Shown here piece after piece: positions 37,401 through 45,101 of a stretch of DNA of 64,000 nt (position 1 is its first letter; each line of letters starts with the position of its first letter). This DNA comes from an uncultured Cohaesibacter sp. (lineage in GTDB: Bacteria > Pseudomonadota > Alphaproteobacteria > Rhizobiales > Cohaesibacteraceae), in contig NZ_OY821667.1 in assembly GCF_963682185.1 (NCBI RefSeq), forward strand, positions 4,973,501 to 5,037,500, given 5' to 3'. The position numbers and the translations under genes are program-made. Below the pieces are notes generated by a model. That model was not told the origin of the DNA, did no database searches, and saw nothing but the letters and a program-made list of their open reading frames with translations.

Positions 37401-38221
37401 ACGAGGATGCCAATCCGCTGGCCGCCCGTGTGCGCCGCGAAAGGGCCGAGGCCGAAGCGCAGGGCGTTGACGCAGATCTGGCCCGCAGGCAATCTACGTT
37501 CCGTGTGTTCGGCTCCATGCCGGGGGCTTATGGGGCGGGGCTTCAGGCGCTGATCGACGAGAAAATCTGGGACAAGCGCTCGGACTTTGCCGAGGCCTTT
37601 GTGGCATGGGGTGGATTTGCCTATGGAGCCGGGCAATATGGTGACCGTGCCGCCGACAGTCTCAAGCGCCGTTTGTCAAAAGTCGATGCGGTGATCCAGA
37701 ATCAGGATAATCGCGAGCATGATCTGCTCGACTCGGACGACTATTACCAGTTTGAAGGCGGGCTTGCTGCCAGTGTCGAGAGTTTCCGTGGCGCTGCACC
37801 GAAGGTCTATCACAATGATCATTCCCGCGCCGAGCGCCCCGTTATCCGCACGCTGGATGAGGAAATAGCGCGCGTTGTGCGCGGGCGGGCAGCGAACCCG
37901 AAATGGATCGCCGGTGTGATGCGGCATGGCTATAAGGGCGCGTTCGAAATCGCGGCAACGCTTGATTACTTGTTTGCCTTTGCTGCGACGACCAACGCCG
38001 TAGGCGATCACCATTTCGATCAGCTCTATGAGGCCTATATCGAGGATGATGCTGTTGCCGATTTCCTCAAGGACAAGAACCGGCCCGCTTATGATGATAT
38101 GATTGATCGCTTTTTGGAGGCGCTTGATCGAGGTCTCTGGACGCCCAAGTCTAACAGTGCCCGATTCAATCTGGAAGAAAACAAGAAACCAGCCACTCAG
38201 CAGGAAGGGGAGTTCCTATGA
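34433..38221 (+). CDS. cobN: CobN, cobaltochelatase large subunit
   Basis: This 1262-residue protein matches the length and layout of CobN, the large subunit that inserts cobalt into hydrogenobyrinic a,c-diamide with ATP and subunits CobS and CobT. The N terminus MHILAPDAGRIDDGEEAVDL resembles other alphaproteobacterial CobN, and conserved blocks include HAGKHGNLEWLPGKALAL near residue 550, PLTRAESHGAGEELE and VFGSMPGAYGAGLQALI near residue 1030. No cobS or cobT is in the window. The ATG at 34433 is chosen with AAGGA upstream. It overlaps cobO by 4 bases. It sits oddly next to an early-cobalt gene set (see findings). Confidence 0.93.
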   Translation: MHILAPDAGRIDDGEEAVDLGQTPGDILILSSADSELSAFAMSARSRSDEAASVRLANLMALGHPYSVDLYVDQTASHAKVIVLRLLGGVEYWRYGLEQLKKLSRGYDVKLLVMPGDDKWDESLAEWSSEPVAIVRQLWRYCVEGGAENMALALRFAEALIAGDIEAVPHPMPLPRVGILKRGESFSGEVGLKRYLAEMANETQKSVVPILFYRSYVQSAMTAPIDALAEALEANGLHALPIFLPSLKDFEAQEFLEGALAQLPPAVLLNCTAFALSKAGQAYEPTILDRYDCPVLQVILSGSSKLAWEESPRGLSARDLAMHVVLPELDGRILSRAIAFKEEGALDSKTHYKPVELVPHGDRIAYVAALAKGWARLRNSEPKSRKVGVVLANYPNKDSRIANGVGLDSPASVVALMKSMQHAGYQIGPVPEDADALMQQILKGPTNALGKAIRQSENQLNLADYKAMFEALPEAVQNGVATRWGPPEDDPMVTGEAFQLAILTFDNLAIGVQPARGYNIDPKDTYHDPDLVPPHNYFAFYFWLRRVYGVHAVIHAGKHGNLEWLPGKALALSEACYPEAVLGPVPHLYPFIVNDPGEGCQAKRRTSAVIIDHLTPPLTRAESHGAGEELEALVDEFYTAQGVDPRRSDKLLEEIRFLASRTGLDKDAGVAADDDNQTALQQLDTHLCDLKELQIRDGLHILGASPEGGYRTDLLVAIARVPRGNEPAQQSLHRAIAADLDLTVAGVRFDPLDCDFAKEWDGPRPDLLARLSDALWRHCGDTVERIELLAKALVAGEVVCPDGFAATKAVLNWVKGDLSAAIDACGPEETSHLLAGLGGRFVPPGPSGAPTRGRPDVLPTGRNFFAVDVRSVPSKTAWAIGELSAERLMERHFQDEGEWLQAIVLTCWGTSNMRTGGDDIAQALALLGVRPVWEPASGRVTGIEVLRLEELRRPRVDVTLRISGFFRDAFPHQIDLFDSAVRQVSELDEDEDANPLAARVRRERAEAEAQGVDADLARRQSTFRVFGSMPGAYGAGLQALIDEKIWDKRSDFAEAFVAWGGFAYGAGQYGDRAADSLKRRLSKVDAVIQNQDNREHDLLDSDDYYQFEGGLAASVESFRGAAPKVYHNDHSRAERPVIRTLDEEIARVVRGRAANPKWIAGVMRHGYKGAFEIAATLDYLFAFAATTNAVGDHHFDQLYEAYIEDDAVADFLKDKNRPAYDDMIDRFLEALDRGLWTPKSNSARFNLEENKKPATQQEGEFL

Positions 38222-38847
38222 AAAAGACAGATGGTATGACGCAGGAAGAGCTCGACGCTCGTCATGCAGAAAAGATGAAAAAGAAAAAGGCCGCGCGTGA
38301 AAAAATCCTCGCCACCAAGACCGAGGAAAAGGGCCTGATTATCGTTCATACGGGCAAAGGCAAGGGCAAATCCACCGCCGCCTTCGGCATGGCCTTCCGC
38401 TCCATCGGGCACGGGCACAAGATCGCCGTCATCCAGTTCGTCAAGGGGGCATGGGATTCGGGCGAAAAGCGCATGCTGGAAAAGTTCCCCGAGCAGGTAA
38501 CGATCAAGGCCATGGGCGAGGGCTTCACCTGGGAGACACAGGATCGCAACAAGGACATCGCCAATGCCCGCGCAGCATGGGAAGCGGCAAAGGAAGCGAT
38601 TCTCGATCCGGAAACCCGCTTTGTGCTGCTGGACGAATTGAACATCGTCTTGCGTTATGACTATCTGCCGATCGAGGAAATCGTGGAATTTCTGAGTAAA
38701 GAAAAGCCTGATGACACTCATGTTGTCATCACCGGTCGCAACGCAAAGGACGAGTTGATTGAAATCGCGGATCTGGTGACCGAAATGACGCTGATCAAGC
38801 ATCCGTTCCGGTCGGGAATTAAGGCACAGGAGGGCATCGAATATTAG
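38218..38847 (+). CDS. cobO: CobO, cob(I)yrinic acid a,c-diamide adenosyltransferase
   Basis: This 209-residue enzyme attaches the adenosyl group to cobalt using ATP. The P-loop variant HTGKGKGKSTAAFGMAFR is at about residues 42-60, with GHKIAVIQFVKG and LLDELNIVLRYDYLP typical of the CobA/CobO/BtuR family. The N terminus is Lys-rich (KMKKKKAAREK). It overlaps the cobN stop by 4 bases and ends the first riboswitch-controlled operon. Confidence 0.93.
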   Translation: MKKTDGMTQEELDARHAEKMKKKKAAREKILATKTEEKGLIIVHTGKGKGKSTAAFGMAFRSIGHGHKIAVIQFVKGAWDSGEKRMLEKFPEQVTIKAMGEGFTWETQDRNKDIANARAAWEAAKEAILDPETRFVLLDELNIVLRYDYLPIEEIVEFLSKEKPDDTHVVITGRNAKDELIEIADLVTEMTLIKHPFRSGIKAQEGIEY

Positions 38848-38907
38848 GAAAATTGCTGATTTATTTCAGCTTTTCTGTGCCCAAAGTATAAGCTATGCAA
38901 AGTCAAG

Positions 38908-38936
38908 TTGACATGTCTTGCTTGCAATTCTAAACA
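38908..38936 (+). promoter_or_regulatory. Candidate sigma-70 promoter for the cobalt transporter operon
   Basis: TTGACA at 38908-38913 and TAAACA at 38931-38936 are separated by 17 bases. The -35 box is perfect; the -10 box is moderate. It lies just upstream of riboswitch 2 in the 60 bases after cobO. Confidence 0.45.
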
Positions 38937-38959
38937 AGTTCTGTTCGATGGTTTTTCTT

Positions 38960-39200
38960 GCCCAAGCGTGGCCGGAAAATGAAAAGGGAACATGGTGAGG
39001 CTTACCCATCAGGGACCGACTCCATGGCTGCCCCCGCAACTGTAAGCGGCGAGCGATTGATTTGATATATCCACTGACACCGGGTGTTGGGAAGGTTTAA
39101 TCAATTGCGATGACCCGTGAGCCAGGAGACCTGCCATCAGACTGGTATAGGCTGACTACACAGCCTTGCCGCCTCTAAACAAGACGCCGGGGTGAGCGTT
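38960..39200 (+). promoter_or_regulatory. Cobalamin (adenosylcobalamin) riboswitch 2
   Basis: The same conserved core as riboswitch 1: AAAAGGGAACATGGTG at about 38982-38997, GGCTGCCCCCGCAACTGTAAGC at about 39026-39047, the B12 box GCCAGGAGACCTGCC at 39121-39135, and a closing GCCGGGGTGAGCG segment near 39186-39198. The two copies differ in their variable arms, so they are not a recent duplication. It lies about 110 bases upstream of the DUF4198 gene and would control the cobalt transporter operon. Confidence 0.95.
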
Positions 39201-39309
39201 GGGTAGAGAGATAGTCTGGTGACCTGTTTTTACACCAGCAATCCCTTGCCGATACTTCCATTCCCAAAGCGTCTCCATTTTTGGCAAATTGCCGACAGGA
39301 GATGACTCT

Positions 39310-40101
39310 ATGCATAAATTACTGACAGGGGTGCTTTTAGCCTCCGCCCTCATGGTTTCCAGCGCCGCCAATGCGCATTTTCAGCTGGTTTACACACCTC
39401 AAGTGAATCTGCAAAAAGCTGGCGACGTACCGTTCAAGTTGATTTTCTGGCATCCATTTGAAAATGGACATGTCATGGACATGGCGACGCCAGAAGAGTT
39501 CTACGCGCTTTTCAAAGGTAAGAAAATTGATCTGAAAGAGTCTCTGAAGCCCATGCGTTTCAAAGGGTCTGGTAATGAAGCAGATGCTTTTGATGCGACC
39601 TTGAAAGTTAAGCGGAACGGCGACTACACCGTCGTGCTGAAGCCAGCTCCCTATTATGAGTCGAGTGAAGATATCTACATTCAGCAGATCACCAAGAGCT
39701 ATCTCAACAAAGGGGGCATTCCTACCGATTGGAACGAACCTGCTGGGCTGAAAACCGAAATCATCCCGCTCAACAAACCCACCAACATTCTCACCGGATC
39801 GACTTTTACCGGTCGCGTTGTGTCAGAAGGCAAACCTGTTGCTGGTGCCGAAATCGAAGTTGAATATATCGCAGCTACGCCAGACATGGAAACCAACACT
39901 CCAGGCGAAGTGAGCGTAGACCCTGCTCCGGGTGGCGCTCTGGTCGCAATTTCTGATGAGGATGGCTACTTCACTTTCGGTATTCCAAAAGCGGGTTTCT
40001 GGGGCTTCGCAGCGCTGGGTAGCGGTCCAGATACCGAGTTTGAAGGCAAAGAGCTCTCGCAGGATGCTGTTATTTGGATCCGAGCTTATGACCTTAAATA
40101 G
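39310..40101 (+). CDS. Periplasmic DUF4198 protein of a cobalt/nickel transporter (NikK/CbiK-type)
   Basis: A 263-residue exported protein with a signal peptide (HKLLTGVLLASALMVSSAANA). The mature N terminus HFQLVYTPQ starts with a histidine, as is usual when a DUF4198 protein binds a metal ion. The remainder is beta-rich, with a Cna-B-like repeat near residues 165-240 (FTGRVVSEGKPVAGAEIEVE). It is the first gene after riboswitch 2 and belongs with the ECF transporter genes that follow. The family is found with nickel or cobalt ECF systems, and the B12 riboswitch makes cobalt the likely cargo. The ATG at 39310 has GGAG upstream. Confidence 0.8.
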   Translation: MHKLLTGVLLASALMVSSAANAHFQLVYTPQVNLQKAGDVPFKLIFWHPFENGHVMDMATPEEFYALFKGKKIDLKESLKPMRFKGSGNEADAFDATLKVKRNGDYTVVLKPAPYYESSEDIYIQQITKSYLNKGGIPTDWNEPAGLKTEIIPLNKPTNILTGSTFTGRVVSEGKPVAGAEIEVEYIAATPDMETNTPGEVSVDPAPGGALVAISDEDGYFTFGIPKAGFWGFAALGSGPDTEFEGKELSQDAVIWIRAYDLK

Positions 40102-40130
40102 TTTTGGATGTGAAGCCTGGAGACTAAGCT

Positions 40131-40754
40131 ATGCATATTGTTGATGGAGCTTTGTCCAATCAAGTGTTGATTGTGGGGTCCGCTATGAGCGCAGTCGGTA
40201 TCGTTGTTGGGCTTCGCAAATTGACGACGGAACTCATTCCAGCAGCAGGTGTGTTGAGTGCAACCTTCTTTGTCGCATCTCTCATTCATGTACCTTTGGG
40301 CTTCTCCAGTGTTCATCTTATCTTGAACGGTCTGGCCGGGATTATTCTCGGCTGGGCCGCTTTTCCCGCCCTGTTCGTCGCACTGGTGCTCCAGGCAATC
40401 TTTTTTGCTTTTGGAGGCATAACTGTGATCGGGGTCAATACCTTGAATATTGCCGCGCCTGCGGTTTTGGTCGGGTTGTTGGTAAACCCATTCCTGATAA
40501 GGGCAAAGTCGCCAGTTTCTGCCGCTATATTTGGCGGTGTTGCTGGTGCAATGGCGATTGCTCTGACAACCATTTGTGTTGCTCTTGCTCTTGGATTGTC
40601 AGGCGAGAATTTTGCCTTACAGGCCAAACTCGTTTTCTTCGCGCACATTCCTATCATGATAATTGAAGGCTTCCTGTCCGCAGCAGCAATTTTTCTGATC
40701 TACAAAGTGAAGCCGGAATTGCTTCACGCAATGAACAAAGGGGTGTCCAAATGA
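40131..40754 (+). CDS. cbiM: CbiM, substrate-specific ECF cobalt transport protein
   Basis: A 207-residue membrane protein with about six hydrophobic segments. The N terminus MHIVDGALS is the hallmark of CbiM/NikM, where Met1 and His2 bind the metal. The block HVPLGFSSVHLILNGLAGIILG (residues about 46-68) and the GGITVIGVNTLNIAAPA segment are typical. The start codon must be the ATG at 40131 because the metal site is at the terminus. It overlaps the next gene by 4 bases. Confidence 0.92.
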   Translation: MHIVDGALSNQVLIVGSAMSAVGIVVGLRKLTTELIPAAGVLSATFFVASLIHVPLGFSSVHLILNGLAGIILGWAAFPALFVALVLQAIFFAFGGITVIGVNTLNIAAPAVLVGLLVNPFLIRAKSPVSAAIFGGVAGAMAIALTTICVALALGLSGENFALQAKLVFFAHIPIMIIEGFLSAAAIFLIYKVKPELLHAMNKGVSK

Positions 40755-41452
40755 ATGGATTTAAAAAGCTGGCGGCGAGCTGCTTGCTGCTGTTCATCTG
40801 CGCTTTTGCCTTTCCTGCTTCTGCTCACAAGGTCGTGATCTCCGCTTATGCTGATGGCGGCATAATCGAAGGTGAAATCGGCTTTTCTAACGGGGATGTC
40901 GCTTCGAATGCTGTTGTTGAGGTGTTCGATGATGCCGGGAACAAAATTGGTGAAACGAAAACCGATGAAGACGGCGTGTTTCACTATACGCCAACCGAAA
41001 AGGCGGCGTTAAATTTCAAGTCGAATCTAGGTGCTGGCCATATTGCAAATTACCATATGGAAACCGATGAACTGCCTGATAACATTGGTGGAAATGCTGC
41101 TGAAAAAGTCGCAGCAGCAGAAGTTGATGACGTTTTGGCAAATATCGAGGAATCGACTAATGGGGCCGGAGCATCAAATGCAGCGGTCGGTATTAGCCCA
41201 GAGGCTTTGCAAAAGCTCATTGCAGCGCAGGTGCATGAACAGCTCGAAGCGTTCAAGCCAGAGGTGCAAGCCGCGGTTTGGCAGAAGATTAAACCTCTGC
41301 GCAAAGTCATGGCCGAATATATGGAAAAGAATGACATGCAGGCTATTCTCGGTGGTTTAGGCTATATTTGCGGTTTGGCTGGCGTTGGTTTCTATGTAGC
41401 GGCTCGTATGGAGCGAAAGAAACAGCTCGGAACACCGAAGGAAAACGCATGA
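40751..41452 (+). CDS. NikL/CbiL-type auxiliary protein of the cobalt ECF transporter
   Basis: A 233-residue protein with a signal peptide (residues 1-25, cleaved near SASA-H) whose mature N terminus begins HKVVISAYADG. A carboxypeptidase-like beta domain follows to about residue 100. Next comes a helical, possibly coiled-coil part with many Glu and Lys (residues about 115-200), and a C-terminal transmembrane segment (LGGLGYICGLAGVGFYVAAR) anchors it. The layout matches NikL/CbiL components that replace CbiN in some nickel and cobalt ECF systems. The starting histidine suggests metal contact. It overlaps both neighbours by 4 bases. Confidence 0.75.
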   Translation: MNGFKKLAASCLLLFICAFAFPASAHKVVISAYADGGIIEGEIGFSNGDVASNAVVEVFDDAGNKIGETKTDEDGVFHYTPTEKAALNFKSNLGAGHIANYHMETDELPDNIGGNAAEKVAAAEVDDVLANIEESTNGAGASNAAVGISPEALQKLIAAQVHEQLEAFKPEVQAAVWQKIKPLRKVMAEYMEKNDMQAILGGLGYICGLAGVGFYVAARMERKKQLGTPKENA

Positions 41453-42267
41453 CTGACTTGCTAGGGGATGCTGGTCGCGCAAGGGGACTTGATCAAGCCG
41501 CAGCGCTTGATACAGTCAAGTTCGGCCATTCGATGTGGGTACGGAACTTAGATCCCCGGATTCGCATTGTTGTGGTTCTTGCTTTTGCTATCTGCGTTGT
41601 GCAGTTGAGCGCTGTGCTTCCCCTAGTGATATCCTTATGCTTGGGACTTTATATGCTCATGCAGGCCCGTCTGCCTTTAGGGGCTTCAATCAAACGGGTT
41701 TTAACGGTCGACAGTTTTATTATTTTCCTGCTTGTTATGTTGCCTTTTACCACACCGGGCAGAGAAGTTTTTTCGGTGCTAGGGTTTCCAGCCAGCTATG
41801 AAGGGATTATGCAAGCCGTCGTCATCCTGTTGAGGGCGAATGCCATCGTTATGATGTCTTTGGCTCTTCTGGCTACCATTGATGCGGTTACTTTCGGTCA
41901 TGCGTTGGCCAAGCTGAAGGTCCCAGAAAAGCTGGTCTATCTGCTCTTATTTACCGTTCGCTACATAGAGGTTCTGCATGCTGAATATCTCAGGTTAAGA
42001 ACAGCGATGAGATGCCGGGTATTTCAGCCCAAAAACAATATGCATACGTACAAAAGCGTCGGTTATCTGGTTGGCATGCTGCTCATTCGGTCCTTCGAAC
42101 GGTCAGAACGCATTCTGATGGCGATGAAATGCCGCGGATTTAATGGACAGTTTCACTTGCTCAAGGAATTCAATTATACAAAACGCGACTTGGCCTTTTC
42201 TGTGATAGCGTTTCTTTTTATGGTGCTTCTTTTGGCGTTGGAGATGTCGTATGCCGTTGCTGCTTGA
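41449..42267 (+). CDS. cbiQ: CbiQ, ECF transporter membrane coupling protein
   Basis: This 272-residue T component of the ECF transporter has four to five hydrophobic segments, with LDPRIRIVVVLAFAICVVQLS at the first and the ATPase-contacting helices at about residues 180-230 (LRTAMRCRVF and AMKCRGFNG, the usual two Ala-Arg-Gly-like motifs). The start ATG at 41449 overlaps the preceding stop by 4 bases, and the last 17 bases overlap the cbiO start. It would link CbiM to CbiO. Confidence 0.9.
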   Translation: MTDLLGDAGRARGLDQAAALDTVKFGHSMWVRNLDPRIRIVVVLAFAICVVQLSAVLPLVISLCLGLYMLMQARLPLGASIKRVLTVDSFIIFLLVMLPFTTPGREVFSVLGFPASYEGIMQAVVILLRANAIVMMSLALLATIDAVTFGHALAKLKVPEKLVYLLLFTVRYIEVLHAEYLRLRTAMRCRVFQPKNNMHTYKSVGYLVGMLLIRSFERSERILMAMKCRGFNGQFHLLKEFNYTKRDLAFSVIAFLFMVLLLALEMSYAVAA

Positions 42268-42898
42268 AACAGATAAGCTGAGCTATGCCTATCATGGCAG
42301 CACACCCTGCCTAAGTGGAGCCTCTCTTTCGCTTGAAGAAGGAGAAAGATTGGGGCTTGTCGGTGACAATGGAGTTGGCAAAAGCACATTCCTGCAGGTG
42401 CTTGTAGGCCTTTACAAATCCACCACAGGGCGTATCACTGCGTTCGGGCAGGAATTCGTAACCGAAGAGGACTTTATCCAGCTTCGCCGACGCGTCGGCC
42501 TGGTATTTCAAGACCCCGATGATCAGCTCTTCTGTCCAACGGTTCAGGAAGACATCGCCTTTGGGCCACTCAATTTGGGCTATAGTCGCGAAGAGTCGGA
42601 TGCTATCGTCGAGGAAACCCTCACGCTTTTGAACCTGTCTCATCTGAAGGAACGCGTTACACACCGCCTTTCAGGTGGACAGAAAAGGCTCGTTGCGCTG
42701 GCAACAGTCATCGCCATGAAGCCGGATATTCTGCTGCTTGATGAACCGACGAACGATCTGGATGAAAAGACACGCGTCCGGCTTATCGAAATACTGCTTT
42801 CCTTGCCACAGGCAATGATTATTGTGAGCCACGACCGGGCCTTTCGGGAAAAAGTCGTGACGCGAACCGTGAAAATGGAGAATGGTCAGATCTTTTGA
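42251..42898 (+). CDS. cbiO: CbiO, ECF transporter ATPase
   Basis: This 215-residue ATPase is shorter than most CbiO (about 270) because it lacks a C-terminal extension. Walker A is GDNGVGKSTFLQVL, the Q-loop is VFQDPDDQLFCPTV (the DDQLF form is characteristic of ECF ATPases), the signature LSGGQKRLVALA is slightly reduced, and Walker B is ILLLDEPTNDLD. The H-loop IIVSHDRAF is present. It powers cobalt uptake with CbiQ and CbiM. Confidence 0.92.
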   Translation: MPLLLETDKLSYAYHGSTPCLSGASLSLEEGERLGLVGDNGVGKSTFLQVLVGLYKSTTGRITAFGQEFVTEEDFIQLRRRVGLVFQDPDDQLFCPTVQEDIAFGPLNLGYSREESDAIVEETLTLLNLSHLKERVTHRLSGGQKRLVALATVIAMKPDILLLDEPTNDLDEKTRVRLIEILLSLPQAMIIVSHDRAFREKVVTRTVKMENGQIF

Positions 42899-42902
42899 TG
42901 AT

Positions 42903-43112
42903 ATGACTCCAAACAAACTGCCGGGAGATGAACCCCCGGTCCAATATTTTGCAGCGCCTCCCATGATGGAGGCTGGAAATCAAGTCAGTGAGGCCGATCC
43001 AAACCGGATGCCAAGACTGACCTGCAGGTTGGAAGAAAGAGGCTGGGCGCCTTATGCCCGGACTGTTTTAACCCCTGCTGAAAACCAGATATTGAGCCAT
43101 AACGGCTCATGA
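42903..43112 (+). CDS. Small uncertain ORF between cbiO and cbiX
   Basis: A 69-residue Pro-rich frame (starting MTPNKLPGDEPPVQYF) 4 bases after the cbiO stop. It has no ribosome site that I trust and no recognised domain. A GAGCC-ATAAC-GGCTC hairpin lies over its end (about 43094-43108), just before cbiX. It may only be the leader of cbiX. Confidence 0.22.
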   Translation: MTPNKLPGDEPPVQYFAAPPMMEAGNQVSEADPNRMPRLTCRLEERGWAPYARTVLTPAENQILSHNGS

Positions 43113-43135
43113 TGAGAGAACCACAGGGGACCAGA

Positions 43136-44344
43136 ATGACCAGTTCCAAACAAGATGAAAAATTAGGCCTGATGATTTGTGGCCATGGCAGCCGCAATCA
43201 GGAAGCCGTGGACCAGTTTGCCAAGCTCGCCGAGCGTTTGCGCCCGCGCTTTCCAGACTGGCCGGTTGACTATGGCTATCTTGAATTTGCTAATCCGGTG
43301 CTTTCGAATGGTCTTGACAAACTGGTTGAGCAGGGATGCACCCGTATTCTGGCCGTGCCCGGCATGTTGTTTGCCGCTGGTCACGCCAAGAATGATATTC
43401 CATCTGTTCTGAATTCTTATCAGGCCAAGACGCCCGGCGTGACCATCGAATATGGTCGTGAGCTTGGTCTTGATATCAAGATGATCAAGGCTGCGGGCGC
43501 GCGCGTGCAGGAAGCGGTGGATGCCGCCAATATCGAACATGGTGAAGTGCCACTGACCGAGACATTGTTGATGGTTGTCGGGCGCGGTGCCTCCGATCCG
43601 GATGCCAACTCAAACGTCAATAAGCTGATGCGGATGCTTTGGGAAGGCATGGGCTTTGGCTGGGGCGAGGTCTGCTATTCTGGCGTGACTTTCCCGCTGG
43701 TCGAACCGGGACTCGAACATGCCGCCAAGCTTGGCTACAAGCGCATTATCGTTTTCCCATATTTCCTCTTTACCGGCATCCTTGTGCGCCGCATCTACAA
43801 TTTCACAGATGAAGTTGCCGCCCGCCATCCGAACATCCAGTTCGTCAAGGCAGCCTATCTGAATGATCAGGACTATGTAATCGAAACCTTCGAGGACCGC
43901 GTTCAGGAAATCCTGGAAGGCACCAACAACATGAACTGCCAGCTGTGCAAATATCGTGCGCAGGTTCTGGGGTTCGAGGCCGAAGTCGGCCTGCAGCAGG
44001 AAAGCCACCATCACCATGTGGAAGGGGTGGACACCAAAGACTGCGAATATTGCGAAGATAACAAATGCACCAACGAATGTCTCAAGCATCACCCTTCGTC
44101 GGAGCATTCCCACCATGATCATGGCCACGACCACGCTCACTCCCAAGGTCACAGCCATGATCATGGTCACTCTCACCATCATGATCACGGTCACGATCAC
44201 GCGCACGGTCATGATCATCACCATGGACATAGTCATGACCACGGGCATGACCACTCTCATGGCGATGGGCACGACCATCATCACCATCCATATCCGCAGG
44301 CCGATCATCCGCTTGGTCCCAAGAGCATGTACAAGAAGGATTGA
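43136..44344 (+). CDS. cbiX: CbiX, sirohydrochlorin cobaltochelatase with Fe-S and His-rich tail
   Basis: This 402-residue two-domain CbiX inserts cobalt into sirohydrochlorin, the first committed step of the early-cobalt route. The first domain starts LMICGHGSRNQEAVDQF (His in GHGSR as metal ligand) and the second carries LLMVVGRGASDPDANSN and CYSGVTFPLVEPGL. A likely iron-sulfur motif MNCQLCKYRAQVLGFE is at about residue 265, followed by a CEYCEDNKCTNEC cluster. The last 80 residues are a His/Asp/Gly-rich tail that may hold cobalt. The ATG at 43136 has AGGGGA upstream. It is the long, CbiX-L type. Confidence 0.9.
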   Translation: MTSSKQDEKLGLMICGHGSRNQEAVDQFAKLAERLRPRFPDWPVDYGYLEFANPVLSNGLDKLVEQGCTRILAVPGMLFAAGHAKNDIPSVLNSYQAKTPGVTIEYGRELGLDIKMIKAAGARVQEAVDAANIEHGEVPLTETLLMVVGRGASDPDANSNVNKLMRMLWEGMGFGWGEVCYSGVTFPLVEPGLEHAAKLGYKRIIVFPYFLFTGILVRRIYNFTDEVAARHPNIQFVKAAYLNDQDYVIETFEDRVQEILEGTNNMNCQLCKYRAQVLGFEAEVGLQQESHHHHVEGVDTKDCEYCEDNKCTNECLKHHPSSEHSHHDHGHDHAHSQGHSHDHGHSHHHDHGHDHAHGHDHHHGHSHDHGHDHSHGDGHDHHHHPYPQADHPLGPKSMYKKD

Positions 44345-44406
44345 ACCTTTCTCGGGAGCGGTGGCCTAAGCCATCGCTTGCCCGGAGAAGGGGTGGATGT
44401 ATCAAG

Positions 44407-45087
44407 ATGACGTCACATCACTATGAGAAGGATCCGGCAGCGATTTATGCCAGCTCCTTCTCCATCATCAGACAAGAAGCTGGCGACGCGCTGGCCACCT
44501 TGCCTCCATCGCTTGAACCGGTCGCCGTTCGGCTGATGCATTCTGTCGGCATGACGGATCTTGTCGCTGACTTGCGTTTTACACCCAACGCGGCAGACAC
44601 GGGCCTTGCGGGTCTCACGCGGGGTACGACCATTCTGGTGGACACGCAAATGGTTGCCGGAGGCATCTCTCCGCGCTTTTTCGCTCAAGGGGCTGCGCTG
44701 TCAAAGAACCGCGTTCTGGTCACTTTGAACGATCCGCAGGTTGCAGACATTGCCAATGAAATGAAAACCACAAGAACCGCCGCGGCCATGGAGCTGTGGC
44801 GTCCCCATCTGGAAGGGTCAATCGTCGCTATCGGCAATGCTCCCACTGCGCTTTTCCGGCTTTTGGAAATGGTGCGGCAAGGGGCAGGGAAGCCTGCATT
44901 GGTGCTCGGCTTTCCCGTTGGTTTTGTGGGTGCTGCGGAATCCAAACAGGCCTTGGTCGATGAAGCCGCAGAGCTTGAGCTTGACTATATCGCAATGCTC
45001 GGCCGCCGGGGCGGAACGCCCATGGCGAGCGCGGCCGTCAATGCTCTGGCCATTGCTGCGCTTGGTCAGAGCGACAAACCGATGTAG
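44407..45087 (+). CDS. cobH: CobH/CbiC, precorrin-8X methylmutase
   Basis: A 226-residue enzyme that moves a methyl group from C-11 to C-12 to give (cobalt-)hydrogenobyrinate. The family start YEKDPAAIYASSFSIIRQEA and the proton-shuttling His45 in RLMHSVGM are intact. FPVGFVGAAESKQAL and RRGGTPMASAAVNAL match the C terminus of the family. The ATG at 44407 gives the typical length; a longer frame would run into cbiX. It begins 62 bases after cbiX and starts a run of tightly coupled corrin-ring genes. Confidence 0.92.
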   Translation: MTSHHYEKDPAAIYASSFSIIRQEAGDALATLPPSLEPVAVRLMHSVGMTDLVADLRFTPNAADTGLAGLTRGTTILVDTQMVAGGISPRFFAQGAALSKNRVLVTLNDPQVADIANEMKTTRTAAAMELWRPHLEGSIVAIGNAPTALFRLLEMVRQGAGKPALVLGFPVGFVGAAESKQALVDEAAELELDYIAMLGRRGGTPMASAAVNALAIAALGQSDKPM

Positions 45088-45101
45088 GAGCGAGCGGATT
45101 G

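Noticed and set aside
44107-44290. Histidine-rich repeats considered as a CRISPR or tandem-repeat array
   Set aside because: The units vary in length and sequence and read in frame as a metal-binding protein tail; there are no equal spacers.
43610-44308. 232-residue minus-strand frame with a Met/Val-rich start opposite cbiX
   Set aside because: It is a reverse reading of the histidine-rich tail of cbiX; the apparent membrane segment is an artefact of that repeat.
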